Assembly (NCBI RefSeq): GCF_000959725.1
Contig: NZ_CP009323.1
Location: forward strand, 1,798,001 to 1,862,000
Length of the DNA stretch: 64,000 bases
Direction of reading: 5' to 3'
Source of the DNA: Burkholderia gladioli
GTDB lineage: Bacteria > Pseudomonadota > Gammaproteobacteria > Burkholderiales > Burkholderiaceae
In this document: in pieces, positions 12,381-29,798 of the stretch
Layout of the letters: every line of letters starts with the position of its first letter
Position numbering within the stretch: position 1 is the stretch's first letter
Translations under genes and position numbers: made by a program
The notes under the pieces: generated by a model
The model's database searches: none
What the model was told of the DNA's origin: nothing
What the model saw: the letters and a program-made list of their open reading frames with translations, nothing else

Positions 12381-13184
12381 GTCTTCTCAGCGCAAGAAAA
12401 TTAATCCAATCAGCGCACCTCAACTGAGCCGGCAACCTGGTGAAATTCAAGCCGGTGGATCGATCGACTGCTGATCCCGCTCTAGTGGCCCCATGGCGGT
12501 TGCGGCGCAATGCAAACAAGCTCAAGTCGCCATCTCCCGTCGAATCGATGGTGTTCGTCATGCCTTGGCTTGTAGAGGACGCGTATGCCGCGTCTGCAGC
12601 TGTCGCAGGCCCGAGGATGACGTGGGAGAGCGCTCGAGTGTTTCGGCGGCGTGGCGGGCAAGTTGAAGGCAGAGCAACCGTCACGGCGAACGGGAGTTGG
12701 ATGAGACGTTCCGACGAGCTGATCCGCGAGCCTTCATCTGCCGCATGGCTCAATGCCGACTGCCCGAAGCGAAGTAGCGTCTTGGCGCTGGAGGGCGTCG
12801 AGGAACTGCACGGGACATCGCAAGCACGGCCGGATGGCCGCGCTCGCCTTTGCACCAGGCACAACCGGCTGCTTCTCGGGGGCCCGCAGCGTTCGGTCGA
12901 CCACGCCCCAAAGCACGAAACATCAAAAAATTTTCAGAAAACGTGCTTTAGCCCTTGGCTTAATCGTCGCGACCCCTTATGATTTGCGTCTTCCGTTTTT
13001 CTGGGGAGCTTTCACGGAAATCGGAGCGACGGTCTGGGCGGGAGCAGTTTCCGCTGCGGTCATCGAATTCGGCGCGATACGATGCTTTTACAGGGCATTG
13101 ACGGACGGCGCACCGAGGGAGGCGATCGACATGGCATGCCGGCACGGCGGTATCAGCGGGGCGATAAAAAATCTCCGAGGGTGC
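12381..13184 (+). other. No supported gene (rrn to tRNA-Tyr interval)
   Basis: About 800 bp between the rrn terminator and the tRNA promoter. Reading frames are open on both strands, for example 180 codons at 12440-12982 on the plus strand and 177 codons at 12331-12864 on the minus strand. The proteins are Arg/Ser-rich, show no family motif and overlap one another, and the minus-strand one runs into the terminator and the 5S end. I see no convincing ribosome-binding site or domain. It may be non-coding sequence or the remains of a decayed gene. Confidence 0.5.
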
Positions 13185-13213
13185 TTGACACGAGGTCTGC
13201 GTACCACCATAAT
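13185..13213 (+). promoter_or_regulatory. Promoter of the tRNA-tuf operon
   Basis: A near-consensus sigma70 promoter, TTGACA (13185-13190), 17-bp spacer, CATAAT (13208-13213), ends 15 bp before tRNA-Tyr. It should drive tRNA-Tyr, tRNA-Gly, tRNA-Thr and the first tuf gene. Confidence 0.85.
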
Positions 13214-13227
13214 CGTCAGTTCTCTAC

Positions 13228-13313
13228 GGAGGGGTGCCCGAGTGGCTAAAGGGGGCAGACTGTAAATCTGTTGGCTTACGCCTACGTTGGTTCGAATCCA
13301 ACCTCCTCCACCA
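13228..13313 (+). tRNA. tRNA-Tyr (GTA)
   Basis: 86 nt with a long class II variable arm and encoded CCA. Acceptor stem GGAGGGG/CTCCTCC, anticodon loop CTGTAAA with GTA at 13262-13264. First of three tRNAs in front of tuf, a common bacterial arrangement. Confidence 0.96.
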
Positions 13314-13351
13314 AGACATGCAGAGCGGTAAGGGATCGTAAAGTGGCCCGC

Positions 13352-13425
13352 GCGGGTGTAGCTCAATGGTAGAGCAGAAGCCTTCCAAGCTTACGACGAG
13401 GGTTCGATTCCCTTCACCCGCTCCA
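13352..13425 (+). tRNA. tRNA-Gly (TCC)
   Basis: 74 nt with encoded CCA. Acceptor stem GCGGGTG/CACCCGC, anticodon stem GAAGC with loop CTTCCAA, anticodon TCC at 13384-13386. Confidence 0.96.
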
Positions 13426-13451
13426 CGTTCCATGTAGTAAGTACTTGTTTC

Positions 13452-13526
<75 letters not shown>

Positions 13527-13588
13527 TCAAGTTGTCAGTGTCTGTTTGCGCGCGGCGCAACATGTGAAATTCCTTAAGGGAGTTGAAA

Positions 13589-14779
13589 ATGGCCAAGGAA
13601 AAATTTGAGCGGACCAAGCCGCACGTCAACGTCGGTACGATCGGTCACGTTGACCACGGCAAGACGACGCTGACGGCAGCCATCGCAACGGTTCTGTCGT
13701 CGAAGTTCGGCGGCGAAGCGAAGAAGTACGACGAAATCGATGCGGCGCCGGAAGAAAAGGCACGTGGTATCACGATCAACACTGCGCACATCGAGTACGA
13801 AACGGCGAACCGCCACTACGCACACGTCGATTGCCCGGGCCACGCCGACTATGTGAAGAACATGATCACGGGTGCCGCGCAGATGGACGGCGCGATCCTG
13901 GTGTGCTCGGCCGCCGACGGCCCGATGCCGCAAACGCGTGAGCACATCCTGCTGGCGCGTCAGGTTGGCGTTCCGTACATCATCGTGTTCCTGAACAAGT
14001 GCGACATGGTGGACGACGCTGAACTGCTCGAGCTGGTCGAGATGGAAGTTCGCGAACTCCTGTCGAAGTACGACTTCCCGGGCGACGACACGCCGATCAT
14101 CAAGGGTTCGGCGAAGCTGGCGCTGGAAGGCGACAAGGGCGAGCTGGGCGAGACGGCGATCATGAGCCTGGCCGACGCGCTGGACACGTACATCCCGACG
14201 CCGGAGCGCGCGGTCGACGGTACGTTCCTGATGCCGGTGGAAGACGTGTTCTCGATCTCGGGTCGCGGCACGGTGGTGACGGGTCGTGTCGAGCGTGGCA
14301 TCGTGAAGGTCGGCGAGGAAATCGAAATCGTCGGCATCAAGGACACGCAGAAGACGACCTGCACGGGCGTGGAAATGTTCCGCAAGCTGCTGGACCAAGG
14401 TCAGGCTGGCGACAACGTGGGTATCCTGCTGCGCGGTACGAAGCGTGAAGACGTGGAGCGTGGCCAGGTTCTGGCCAAGCCGGGTTCGATCAAGCCGCAC
14501 ACGCATTTCACGGCTGAAGTGTACGTGCTGAGCAAGGACGAAGGCGGCCGCCACACGCCGTTCTTCAACAACTACCGTCCGCAGTTCTACTTCCGTACGA
14601 CGGACGTGACGGGCTCGATCGAGCTGCCGAAGGACAAGGAAATGGTCATGCCGGGTGACAACGTGTCGATCACGGTGAAGCTGATCGCTCCGATCGCGAT
14701 GGAAGAAGGTCTGCGCTTCGCGATCCGCGAGGGTGGCCGTACCGTCGGCGCCGGTGTCGTCGCCAAGATCCTCGACTAA
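13589..14779 (+). CDS. tuf: Translation elongation factor Tu (copy 1)
   Basis: A 396-residue GTPase that brings aminoacyl-tRNA to the ribosomal A site. Motifs are [10 protein letters not shown] (P-loop), [20 protein letters not shown] (switch II region) and NKCDMVDD (guanine specificity), then two beta-barrel domains. ATG at 13589 follows AAGGGAG at a good distance; an in-frame TTG two codons upstream is not the start. The protein is identical to copy 2 at 44051-45241, and the DNA differs at only about 14 positions, all synonymous. It follows three tRNA genes and precedes tRNA-Trp, the usual tufB-type setting. Confidence 0.99.
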   Translation: MAKEKFERTKPHVNVGTIGHVDHGKTTLTAAIATVLSSKFGGEAKKYDEIDAAPEEKARGITINTAHIEYETANRHYAHVDCPGHADYVKNMITGAAQMDGAILVCSAADGPMPQTREHILLARQVGVPYIIVFLNKCDMVDDAELLELVEMEVRELLSKYDFPGDDTPIIKGSAKLALEGDKGELGETAIMSLADALDTYIPTPERAVDGTFLMPVEDVFSISGRGTVVTGRVERGIVKVGEEIEIVGIKDTQKTTCTGVEMFRKLLDQGQAGDNVGILLRGTKREDVERGQVLAKPGSIKPHTHFTAEVYVLSKDEGGRHTPFFNNYRPQFYFRTTDVTGSIELPKDKEMVMPGDNVSITVKLIAPIAMEEGLRFAIREGGRTVGAGVVAKILD

Positions 14780-14836
14780 GCCAGTTAGTCGCTGATCGAC
14801 AGTTTTGGGGCCGGAGCTGTCCGGTCCCATTGGTAC

Positions 14837-14912
14837 AGGGGTATAGCTCAACTGGCAGAGCGTCGGTCTCCAAAACCGAAGGTTGGGGGTTCGATTCCCT
14901 CTGCCCCTGCCA
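14837..14912 (+). tRNA. tRNA-Trp (CCA)
   Basis: 76 nt with encoded CCA. Acceptor stem AGGGGTA/TGCCCCT, anticodon stem TCGGT/ACCGA, loop CTCCAAA, anticodon CCA at 14870-14872. A 9-bp hairpin without a T run (14807-14828) lies between the tuf stop and this tRNA and may mark a processing site. secE starts 39 bp downstream. Confidence 0.96.
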
Positions 14913-14951
14913 AATCGCCACGTTCAGACGTGGCATTTGTTTTAAGGTGTT

Positions 14952-15332
14952 ATGGCGAATCCATCCGTCGAAACTGTAAATACCTCCGGCGATAAGCTGA
15001 TGCTGGGCCTGGGCGTATTGCTGGTCTTGGCCGGATTTGCGGGCTTCTTCTTGCTTGGTGGCAAGGAGTGGTACATCCGCGGCGCTGCATTGGCAGTTGG
15101 GGTCATCGCTGGTGTCGCCGTCGCCCTGATGTCGCTTCCGGGCAAGAGCTTCATCGCCTTCGCGAAGGATTCCTACCGGGAGGTGCGCAAGGTCGTATGG
15201 CCGACGCGCAAGGAAGCCACGCAAACCACGCTGGTGGTGTTCGGGTTTGTGTTGGTCATGGCGCTCTTCCTTTGGCTTAGCGATAAGTCGATCGAATGGG
15301 TGATTTTCTCGGCGATTCTGGGTTGGAAATGA
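14952..15332 (+). CDS. secE: Preprotein translocase subunit SecE
   Basis: A 126-residue inner-membrane protein, the small essential partner of SecY in the protein-conducting channel. Three hydrophobic segments are visible (about residues 16-36, 43-60 and 95-115), as in E. coli SecE. The conserved amphipathic and hinge signature [16 protein letters not shown] lies just before the last one. It is followed one base later by nusG, the conserved secE-nusG pair. Confidence 0.97.
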   Translation: MANPSVETVNTSGDKLMLGLGVLLVLAGFAGFFLLGGKEWYIRGAALAVGVIAGVAVALMSLPGKSFIAFAKDSYREVRKVVWPTRKEATQTTLVVFGFVLVMALFLWLSDKSIEWVIFSAILGWK

Positions 15333-15333
15333 T

Positions 15334-15891
15334 ATGAGCGATACTCCGGCGATCCCGAGCGGAAAGCGTTGGTACGTCGTGCACGCCTACTCCGGTATGG
15401 AGAAGAGCGTGCAGCGTGCGCTTCAGGAGCGCATTGAACGTGCTGGCATGCAAGACAAGTTTGGCCAGATCCTGGTGCCGACCGAAGAGGTCGTCGAAGT
15501 CCGGGGTGGTCATAAGGCAGTGACCGAACGTCGTTTCTTCCCCGGCTACGTGCTGGTCGAGATGGAAATGACGGATGAGACCTGGCACCTCGTGAAGAAC
15601 ACGGCCAAGGTGACTGGCTTCGTCGGCGGCGCACGCAATCGGCCGAGCCCGATTTCCCCGCGGGAAGTCGAAAAGATCATGTCGCAGATGCAGGAAGGCG
15701 TGGAGAAGCCGCGTCCGAAAACCCTGTTCGAAGTGGGCGAGATGGTCCGGGTCAAGGAAGGCCCGTTCACCGATTTCAACGGCACGGTCGAAGAAGTCAA
15801 CTACGAAAAATCGCGAGTACGCGTGTCCGTCACCATTTTTGGACGGGCTACACCGGTCGAGCTCGAGTTCGGCCAGGTCGAGAAAGTCTGA
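15334..15891 (+). CDS. nusG: Transcription elongation/antitermination factor NusG
   Basis: A 185-residue factor that binds the beta-prime clamp of RNA polymerase through its N-terminal domain ([19 protein letters not shown] start). It links transcription to Rho or to ribosomal protein S10 through the C-terminal KOW domain ([20 protein letters not shown], about residues 132-151). It lies one base after secE. rpoB/C and rpsJ, which encode its main partners, are further along the window. A 7-bp GC hairpin without a U tract follows the stop codon. Confidence 0.98.
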   Translation: MSDTPAIPSGKRWYVVHAYSGMEKSVQRALQERIERAGMQDKFGQILVPTEEVVEVRGGHKAVTERRFFPGYVLVEMEMTDETWHLVKNTAKVTGFVGGARNRPSPISPREVEKIMSQMQEGVEKPRPKTLFEVGEMVRVKEGPFTDFNGTVEEVNYEKSRVRVSVTIFGRATPVELEFGQVEKV

Positions 15892-16032
15892 GTTTGGATG
15901 GGCAGCCTTCGCGCTGCCCGTCGTCGCGATTACGGTCCGCATCATTGACCGTTGAGGAGCGTCAGTAGCCGGATGGCGAACGCGCGTTATCACTCACCGA
16001 ACGCCAGCCTGGCGTTCCAACGAGGTGTACAC
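15892..16032 (+). promoter_or_regulatory. rplK leader
   Basis: 141 bp between nusG and rplK. It contains GGGCAGC/GCTGCCC just after nusG and a perfect 8-bp hairpin, GAACGCCA/TGGCGTTC with loop GCC (15999-16017), placed 4 nt before the CGAGG ribosome-binding site of rplK. In E. coli, L1 represses the L11 operon by binding the leader, and this hairpin is a candidate for that site. No promoter can be assigned with confidence. Confidence 0.5.
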
Positions 16033-16464
16033 ATGGCAAAGAAGATTGTCGGCTTTATCAAGCTGCAGATCCCTGCAGGTAAAGCCAACCCGTCGCCGCC
16101 GGTCGGTCCGGCACTGGGCCAGCGCGGCCTGAACATCATGGAGTTCTGCAAGGCGTTCAACGCGCAGACCCAAGCCATGGAGCCGGGCCTGCCGGTTCCG
16201 GTCGTGATCACGGCATTCGCGGACAAGAGCTTCACGTTCGTGATGAAGACGCCGCCGGCGACCGTCCTGATCAAGAAGGCAGCGAAGATCGACAAGGGCT
16301 CGAGCAAGCCCCACACCGATAAGGTCGGCTCGATCACGCGCGCACAAGCTGAAGAAATCGCGAAGACCAAGATGCCTGACCTCACGGCAGCGGATCTGGA
16401 CGCGGCAGTTCGTACCATCGCGGGGAGCGCACGCTCGATGGGCATCACCGTGGAGGGCGTGTAA
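16033..16464 (+). CDS. rplK: Large ribosomal subunit protein L11
   Basis: A 143-residue protein of the GTPase-associated centre that binds 23S helices 43/44 and is needed for stringent-response signalling. It keeps the N-terminal [20 protein letters not shown] loop and a C-terminal rRNA-binding domain ending [12 protein letters not shown]. The frame is open upstream to 15952, but the ATG at 16033, after CGAGG, gives the family N-terminus. Its TAA directly abuts the ATG of rplA. Confidence 0.98.
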   Translation: MAKKIVGFIKLQIPAGKANPSPPVGPALGQRGLNIMEFCKAFNAQTQAMEPGLPVPVVITAFADKSFTFVMKTPPATVLIKKAAKIDKGSSKPHTDKVGSITRAQAEEIAKTKMPDLTAADLDAAVRTIAGSARSMGITVEGV

Positions 16465-17163
16465 ATGGCCAAGATCTCGAAGCGTCGTCAGGCATTTGCC
16501 GCTAAGGTCGACCGTCAGAAGCTGTACGCGATCGAAGACGCACTGGCACTCGTGAAGGAATGCGCGAGCGCGAAGTTCAACGAGTCGATCGACGTTGCAG
16601 TCCAGCTCGGCATCGACGCAAAGAAGTCGGACCAAGTGGTTCGCGGTTCGGTCGTGCTGCCGGCAGGTACCGGCAAGTCGGTTCGCGTTGCCGTGTTCGC
16701 ACAAGGCGACAAGGCCGAGCAGGCTCGTGCAGCCGGCGCGGAAATCGTCGGCATGGAAGACCTGGCCGAGCAGATCAAGGCCGGTCAAATGGATTTCGAC
16801 ATCGTGATCGCTTCGCCGGACACGATGCGTATCGTCGGTACGCTGGGCCAGATCCTCGGCCCGCGCGGCCTGATGCCGAACCCGAAGGTCGGCACGGTCA
16901 CGCCGGACGTCGCCACCGCGGTCAAGAATGCGAAGGCGGGTCAGGTCCAGTTCCGTGTGGACAAGGCCGGTATCATCCACGCCACGATCGGCCGTGCATC
17001 GTTCGAGCCGACCGCGCTGCGCTCCAACCTGTCGGCGCTGATCGAAGCGCTGCAGAAGGCCAAGCCGGCGACCAGCAAGGGCGTGTACCTGCGCAAGATC
17101 GCGCTGTCGAGCACGATGGGCATCGGCGTTCGCGTCGACCAATCGTCGCTGGCCGCACAGTAA
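16465..17163 (+). CDS. rplA: Large ribosomal subunit protein L1
   Basis: A 232-residue protein of the L1 stalk that helps move deacylated tRNA out of the E site; it also acts as translational repressor of its own operon in E. coli. It contains the conserved segment [19 protein letters not shown]. The ATG follows the rplK stop codon with no gap, so the two genes are translationally coupled. Confidence 0.98.
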   Translation: MAKISKRRQAFAAKVDRQKLYAIEDALALVKECASAKFNESIDVAVQLGIDAKKSDQVVRGSVVLPAGTGKSVRVAVFAQGDKAEQARAAGAEIVGMEDLAEQIKAGQMDFDIVIASPDTMRIVGTLGQILGPRGLMPNPKVGTVTPDVATAVKNAKAGQVQFRVDKAGIIHATIGRASFEPTALRSNLSALIEALQKAKPATSKGVYLRKIALSSTMGIGVRVDQSSLAAQ

Positions 17164-17460
17164 TCGCAGTATTCGGATGGTCCCGCCGCGGTGGGGCCGT
17201 CCAACCAGGGCTTTGGGCGGTTGCCCGGCGCGCGAGCGCAGGGTGACCGGTTATCAAAGACCGTTGGTGGGAGGCAGCAGGCAGGCACTCCCTTAATGCA
17301 GGCCAACGCAGATGGCGAACCCGAACAAGTTTTGAAGTGGTGAAGCCGATGGCGCGGAGCGATCCGGGCCGGCGGCGGAAATACTCCTGACGACTCGGAC
17401 GCCGTTGTTGAACGAGGTACGAAAGGCCCATGCCGATCGTATCGTTTCTGGAGGCTAACC
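17164..17460 (+). promoter_or_regulatory. rplJ leader (probable L10 autoregulatory region)
   Basis: 297 bp without a gene between rplA and rplJ. A 10-bp hairpin, GGATGGTCCC (17175-17184) with GGGGCCGTCC (17193-17202), occurs just after rplA and could be an attenuation or processing site. Most bacteria carry here an L10(L12)4-binding RNA leader that controls rplJL translation. The length and position fit, but I could not draw the full structure. GGAGG near 17448 is the rplJ ribosome-binding site. Confidence 0.55.
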
Positions 17461-17958
17461 GTGCCGCTTAATAGAGAAGACAAGCAAGCCGTCGTGGCTG
17501 AGGTTTCCGCGCAAGTCGCGAAGGCCCAGACCGTTGTGCTGGCTGAGTATCGTGGAATTGCGGTTGGCGATCTGACCAAGCTGCGCGCGCAAGCGCGTGA
17601 AAAGCAGGTGTACCTGCGCGTGCTGAAGAATACCCTGGCACGTCGCGCAGTTGAAGGTACGCCGTTTGCTACGCTGGCAGAGCAGATGACCGGCCCGCTG
17701 ATCTACGGCATCTCTGAAGATGCGATTGCTGCCGCGAAGGTCGTGAACGACTTCGCGAAGAGCAATGACAAGCTGATCATCAAGGCAGGTTCGTTCGATG
17801 GCAAGGTGATGGACAAGGCTGGCGTGCAAGCGCTGGCAAGCATCCCGAGCCGCGAAGAACTGCTCTCGAAGCTGCTGTTCGTCATGCAGTCGCCTGTTTC
17901 CGGTTTCGCGCGCGCCCTGGCCGCGCTGGCCGAGAAGAAGCAGGCCGAAGCTGCATAA
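17461..17958 (+). CDS. rplJ: Large ribosomal subunit protein L10
   Basis: A 165-residue protein forming the base of the L7/L12 stalk. The N-terminal domain binds 23S rRNA and L11, and the C-terminal helix carries L7/L12 dimers. It uses a GTG start, giving the family beginning [12 protein letters not shown], with GGAGG eight bases upstream. The C-terminal Ala/Lys-rich helix ([17 protein letters not shown]) is the L12-binding part. The long leader in front suggests autogenous control. Confidence 0.98.
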   Translation: MPLNREDKQAVVAEVSAQVAKAQTVVLAEYRGIAVGDLTKLRAQAREKQVYLRVLKNTLARRAVEGTPFATLAEQMTGPLIYGISEDAIAAAKVVNDFAKSNDKLIIKAGSFDGKVMDKAGVQALASIPSREELLSKLLFVMQSPVSGFARALAALAEKKQAEAA

Positions 17959-18012
17959 CGTCGGCATCACAGATCGCTGGCTGTACCCGCATTCAATTTA
18001 GGAGTATTTCAC

Positions 18013-18387
18013 ATGGCAATCGCAAAAGAAGACATCCTGGCAGCAGTCGAAGGCATGACTGTTCTGGAACTGAACGAACTGGTCAAGGCGTTCGAAGAGA
18101 AGTTCGGCGTGTCGGCAGCTGCAGTGGCAGTTGCTGGCCCGGCAGGCGGCGGCGCAGCTGCTGCAGCCGAAGAGCAGACCGAATTCACGGTCATCCTGGC
18201 TGAAACGGGCGCCAACAAGGTTTCCGTCATCAAGGCCGTTCGCGAACTGACGGGCCTGGGCCTGAAGGAAGCGAAGGACCTGGTCGACGGCGCACCGAAG
18301 CCCGTCAAGGAAGCCGTGCCCAAGGCTGCCGCTGAAGAAGCGAAGAAGAAGCTGGAAGAAGCTGGCGCAAAGGTCGAAATCAAGTAA
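18013..18387 (+). CDS. rplL: Large ribosomal subunit protein L7/L12
   Basis: A 124-residue acidic stalk protein that recruits and stimulates translational GTPases. The N-terminal dimerisation helix region ([20 protein letters not shown]), an Ala/Gly-rich hinge (about residues 35-55) and the C-terminal factor-binding domain ([20 protein letters not shown]) are all clear. It is preceded by GGAGT and followed 20 bp later by a terminator-like hairpin that can lower transcription into rpoB. Confidence 0.98.
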   Translation: MAIAKEDILAAVEGMTVLELNELVKAFEEKFGVSAAAVAVAGPAGGGAAAAAEEQTEFTVILAETGANKVSVIKAVRELTGLGLKEAKDLVDGAPKPVKEAVPKAAAEEAKKKLEEAGAKVEIK

Positions 18388-18407
18388 GTTTCGACGAGCT
18401 GCGCGAA

Positions 18408-18437
18408 GGCTGGCGGTTTTATACCGCCGGCCTTTTT
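18408..18437 (+). terminator. rplL-rpoB terminator/attenuator
   Basis: A 10-bp stem, GGCTGGCGGT (18408-18417) with ACCGCCGGCC (18423-18432), 5-nt loop, followed by TTTTT. Placed between rplL and rpoB it resembles the partial terminator that in E. coli lets only part of the transcripts continue, setting the ratio of stalk protein to RNA polymerase. Confidence 0.8.
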
Positions 18438-18762
18438 GTGCTTTGTGGGGACGCTGTTTTGACACTCAATTCGTGTGTCGAAATGGATGGCCCCAGAAGC
18501 CAAAGAAAACCGCCCAAGGCGCATCGCGATGCGTGCAACCGGCGATTCTCTTTGTCTTCTGAAGCGACTGCAGAAGGCAAGTTTGGTCGGGTAGCGGGCA
18601 ACACAGGCATCCGCTGCCGTCAGCCAGCGGTTGGTAGCGGCCAACCACCAAGCTTCTCGGCTCGAGCCGCCGCACGGCTATCGGGTCTCAGTCGGTGAAC
18701 ACTCGGGTTTGACACGTCCAGGTATCCCGCCTCGATAGCGCCCGCCGTGATTCGGAGATCGT
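18438..18762 (+). other. rplL-rpoB intergenic region
   Basis: 325 bp without a gene I can support. A TTGACA hexamer is present at 18459-18464, but its 17-bp partner (AATGGA) is poor, so I do not call a promoter. A short inverted repeat with TTTTGACAC and GTGTCGAAA arms lies at 18457-18483. It is likely an mRNA leader for rpoB with processing sites. Confidence 0.4.
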
Positions 18763-22872
<4,110 letters not shown>

Positions 22873-22893
22873 TCGGACTACGGAGAGAAAGCA

Positions 22894-27156
<4,263 letters not shown>

Positions 27157-27197
27157 GCGGGAGCGGCGCAAGCCGCCTTCCAGGCTCCGCCATCAAG

Positions 27198-27228
27198 ACC
27201 GCCCGGTTTCGACCGGGCGGTTTTTTTT
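27198..27228 (+). terminator. Terminator of the rpoBC operon
   Basis: A perfect 10-bp stem ACCGCCCGGT/ACCGGGCGGT with a TTCG tetraloop (27208-27211), then eight T. It closes the rplKAJL-rpoBC block and insulates the catabolic cluster. Confidence 0.95.
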
Positions 27229-27274
27229 CGTCCATCGTTTTCGCGGCGGCCGGCGCCAGTGCGGGCGTCGAAGC

Positions 27275-28231
27275 TTACTTCGCGCCGAGCCGCTCGGCGA
27301 ACGAATAGCGTCGCATGTGGCGCTCCAGGCTCTCGAGGAAGGCCAGGTCGGCCGCGTTCATCTTGCGCTCGCGATGCCAGAGCAGGTGCACGTCGACGTC
27401 GACCAGGCCCTCGTCCGGCGGCAGTCGCCAGAGCCGCTGCTGGGCGAGGTCGTCGCGCACGATGTGCTCGGGCAGGCAGCCGATGCCATAACCCGAGAAG
27501 ATCAGCCGCCGCACTTCGTCCAGGCTCGGCGAGGAGGCCACGATGCGGCCCGTGAAGCCGCGCTGGTCGCGAAACACCGTCAGCGGTGAGAGGCTGTCGC
27601 CGAGCTGGTCGCTGGTGAAGGACACGAAGTTCTCGGCCAGCAGGTCGTCCATGCTCAGCGAGGACTTGCCGAACAGCCGGTGATGGCGCCCGCAGAAGAT
27701 CGCGTAGCGCTGCCGCAGGAAGGGGCGCATCTCGAGCTTGTCGTGCGGCGTGCGGCACAGGCCGAGCCCGGCCGTGGCGGTCTTCTGCAGCAGCGAGGAA
27801 ATGATGTCGGAGGAGCGCATCACCTCGATCTGCAGGTCGATGCGCGGATGCGTGCGGTGGAACTCGGCCAGGAATTCGTCGTAGACCGGCGATTCGATGC
27901 GGCTGATGCTGAGCAGGCGGATCGCGCCGGTGATGTCGGCGCGGTCGTCGAGCTCGGAATCGAGCCGCGAGATGGTGCCGTACAGGTCGCTGGCGATCCG
28001 GTAGACCGCGTCGCCGGCGGCGGTGGGCGCGAAGTAGGGCCCGCGCCGCTCGATCAGCCGGTGCTTGAGCGCCTCCTCGAGCCGCTTGAGCGCCTGGCTC
28101 ACCGCCGGCTGCGTCACGTGCAGGCGCGCGGCGGCGCGGCTCAGGCTGCGCTCCTGCATGATCACCAGGAAGGTGCGCAGCAGGTTCCAGTCGAGGCGAT
28201 CGTTGAGGAAGCGGGAGAAATCGGCGCGCAT
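27275..28231 (-). CDS. LysR-type transcriptional regulator 1
   Basis: A 318-residue LysR regulator. The helix-turn-helix is near residues 20-45 (RSLSRAAARLHVTQPAVSQA), followed by an effector-binding domain. The chosen ATG at 28231 gives MRADFSRFLNDRLDWNLLRT; the frame is open further upstream, but that would cover the operator region. It is divergent from the MFS transporter at 28422, with a 190-bp intergenic region that contains a perfect inverted repeat (28264-28300). It is a clear paralogue of LysR 2 at 36862-37845: both share the N-terminal NDRLDWNLLRTFLVI. The inducer is unknown. Confidence 0.93.
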   Translation of the reverse strand: MRADFSRFLNDRLDWNLLRTFLVIMQERSLSRAAARLHVTQPAVSQALKRLEEALKHRLIERRGPYFAPTAAGDAVYRIASDLYGTISRLDSELDDRADITGAIRLLSISRIESPVYDEFLAEFHRTHPRIDLQIEVMRSSDIISSLLQKTATAGLGLCRTPHDKLEMRPFLRQRYAIFCGRHHRLFGKSSLSMDDLLAENFVSFTSDQLGDSLSPLTVFRDQRGFTGRIVASSPSLDEVRRLIFSGYGIGCLPEHIVRDDLAQQRLWRLPPDEGLVDVDVHLLWHRERKMNAADLAFLESLERHMRRYSFAERLGAK

Positions 28232-28263
28232 CGTGAGGTCCGGGCAGGTCGCTGGCAAACTAT

Positions 28264-28327
28264 AAATTTCAATTATGCGGTGAATAATAACTTGAAATTT
28301 GACTAATGTTTTCTGGCTATCGATAAA
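28264..28327 (+). promoter_or_regulatory. Divergent LysR1/MFS1 control region
   Basis: A perfect 9-bp inverted repeat, AAATTTCAA (28264-28272) and TTGAAATTT (28292-28300), spaced by 19 bp, lies in an AT-rich island within otherwise GC-rich DNA. It overlaps the start of a possible promoter for the transporter: TTGACT (28299-28304), 17 bp, GATAAA (28322-28327). This is a plausible binding site for LysR 1. Confidence 0.6.
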
Positions 28328-28421
28328 GACCCCGTGCGCGGTCGATCGCTGAACCGGGCACGCCGACCCGTGACGAACGCGCCCGGGGCCCGCGCGGCCT
28401 GCCGGCGCATCAGGAGCCAGC

Positions 28422-29735
28422 ATGACCCCGCAATCCACCCCTGCCCGCCAGCCCGCTCGCGCGGCGAGTGCCGCCTTCATCGGCACGATGATCGAGTGGT
28501 ACGACTTCTACATCTACGCCACGGCTGCCGCGCTGGTGTTCGGCGAGCTCTACTTCCCGTCCGGCGACCGCTTCGTCAGCACTATGGCCTCGTTCGCGAC
28601 CTTCGCGGTCGGCTTCTTCGCGCGGCCGCTGGGCGGCATCGTGTTCGGCCACCTGGGCGACCGGATCGGCCGCAAGAAGGCGCTGATGACCACCCTGATG
28701 ATGATGGGCGCGGCCACCGTCTGCGTCGGCCTGCTGCCCGACTACGCCACGCTCGGCGTGCTCGCCCCGGTGCTGCTGGTGTTGCTGCGCGTGGTGCAGG
28801 GCATCGCGGTGGGGGGTGAATGGGGCGGCGCGGTGCTGATGGCCGGCGAACACGCGCCGCAAGGGCGCCGCACCTTCTTCGCCTCGTTCGCGCAGCTCGG
28901 CAGCCCGGCCGGCCTGATCCTCTCGCTGCTGGCATTCCGCGCCGTTACCTCGATGGACAAGGCCGCCTTCCTGTCCTGGGGCTGGCGCCTGCCTTTCCTC
29001 GCGAGTTCGCTGCTGCTGGTGGTCGGCATCCTGATCCGGCTCGGCGTCAACGAATCGCCCGAGTTCGCCCGCCTGCGCGAGACGCGGCGCACCGCCAAGC
29101 TGCCGATCGCCGAGGTGTTCCGTTCCGCGCGCGGCCTGGTGCTGCTCGGCATTGGCGCCAACACGATCGGCATCGCCGGCGTCTACTTCACCAATACCTT
29201 CATGATCGCGTACACCACGCAGTATGTCGGCGTGACGCGCTCGATGATCCTCGACTGCCTGTTCGTGGTCGCCGTGATCCAGTTGCTGTCGCAGCCCTGC
29301 GCCGCCTGGCTGGCCGAGAAGATCGGCGGGGCGCGCTTCCTCAAGCTGGCCGCGTTGCTGGCGATGGCCTCGCCCTATCCGATGTTCGTGCTGGTGCAGC
29401 AGGGCAGCACCGTCTCGATGGTGATCGGCATCGCGCTGGCGGTGATCTGCATGGCGAGCTTCTACTCGGTGATCGCCGGCTTCATCAGCGGCATCTTCCC
29501 GACCCATATCCGCTACTCGGCGATCTCGCTGGCCTACCAGGTCTGCGGCGCGATCGCGGGCGGTCTCACGCCGCTGGTCGGCACCTGGCTCGCGCATCGC
29601 TACAGCGGCCAGTGGTGGCCGCTGGCGGTGTTCTATACCTGCCTCGCGGCGATCTCGCTGCTTTGCATCGTGGCGCTCGACGCGCGACGCGAAGCACGCC
29701 AGGACGCGGCCGACGCGCTTACCTCGCATGGCTGA
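28422..29735 (+). CDS. MHS-family MFS transporter 1
   Basis: A 437-residue inner-membrane carrier of the metabolite:H+ symporter (MHS, ProP/ShiA-like) group, with about twelve hydrophobic segments. The family motif between helices 2 and 3 is GHLGDRIGRKKAL, and VVQGIAVGGEWGGAVL marks helix 4. MHS carriers import organic acids, betaines and similar small molecules by proton symport; the substrate here is unknown. The start follows AGGAG. It is divergent from LysR 1, is followed 63 bp later by the M20 hydrolase, and is closely similar to MFS 2 at 33700-35019. Confidence 0.92.
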   Translation: MTPQSTPARQPARAASAAFIGTMIEWYDFYIYATAAALVFGELYFPSGDRFVSTMASFATFAVGFFARPLGGIVFGHLGDRIGRKKALMTTLMMMGAATVCVGLLPDYATLGVLAPVLLVLLRVVQGIAVGGEWGGAVLMAGEHAPQGRRTFFASFAQLGSPAGLILSLLAFRAVTSMDKAAFLSWGWRLPFLASSLLLVVGILIRLGVNESPEFARLRETRRTAKLPIAEVFRSARGLVLLGIGANTIGIAGVYFTNTFMIAYTTQYVGVTRSMILDCLFVVAVIQLLSQPCAAWLAEKIGGARFLKLAALLAMASPYPMFVLVQQGSTVSMVIGIALAVICMASFYSVIAGFISGIFPTHIRYSAISLAYQVCGAIAGGLTPLVGTWLAHRYSGQWWPLAVFYTCLAAISLLCIVALDARREARQDAADALTSHG

Positions 29736-29798
29736 GGCAAGGCCAGCGCCGAGCCGGCGGGCAACACGATTCGCTGTGGACAACGCTCAGGAAAACGA

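Noticed and set aside
12331..12864. 177-codon minus-strand frame after the rRNA operon
   Set aside because: It runs through the rrn terminator and the end of 5S, has no ribosome-binding site I can see and no family motif.
13583..13591. TTG start two codons upstream of tuf
   Set aside because: The ATG at 13589 gives the family N-terminus and better spacing to AAGGGAG; copy 2 has no such extension.
13574..14851. Antisense 425-codon frame over tuf
   Set aside because: The same frame appears opposite the second tuf copy, so it only reflects the codon pattern of EF-Tu.
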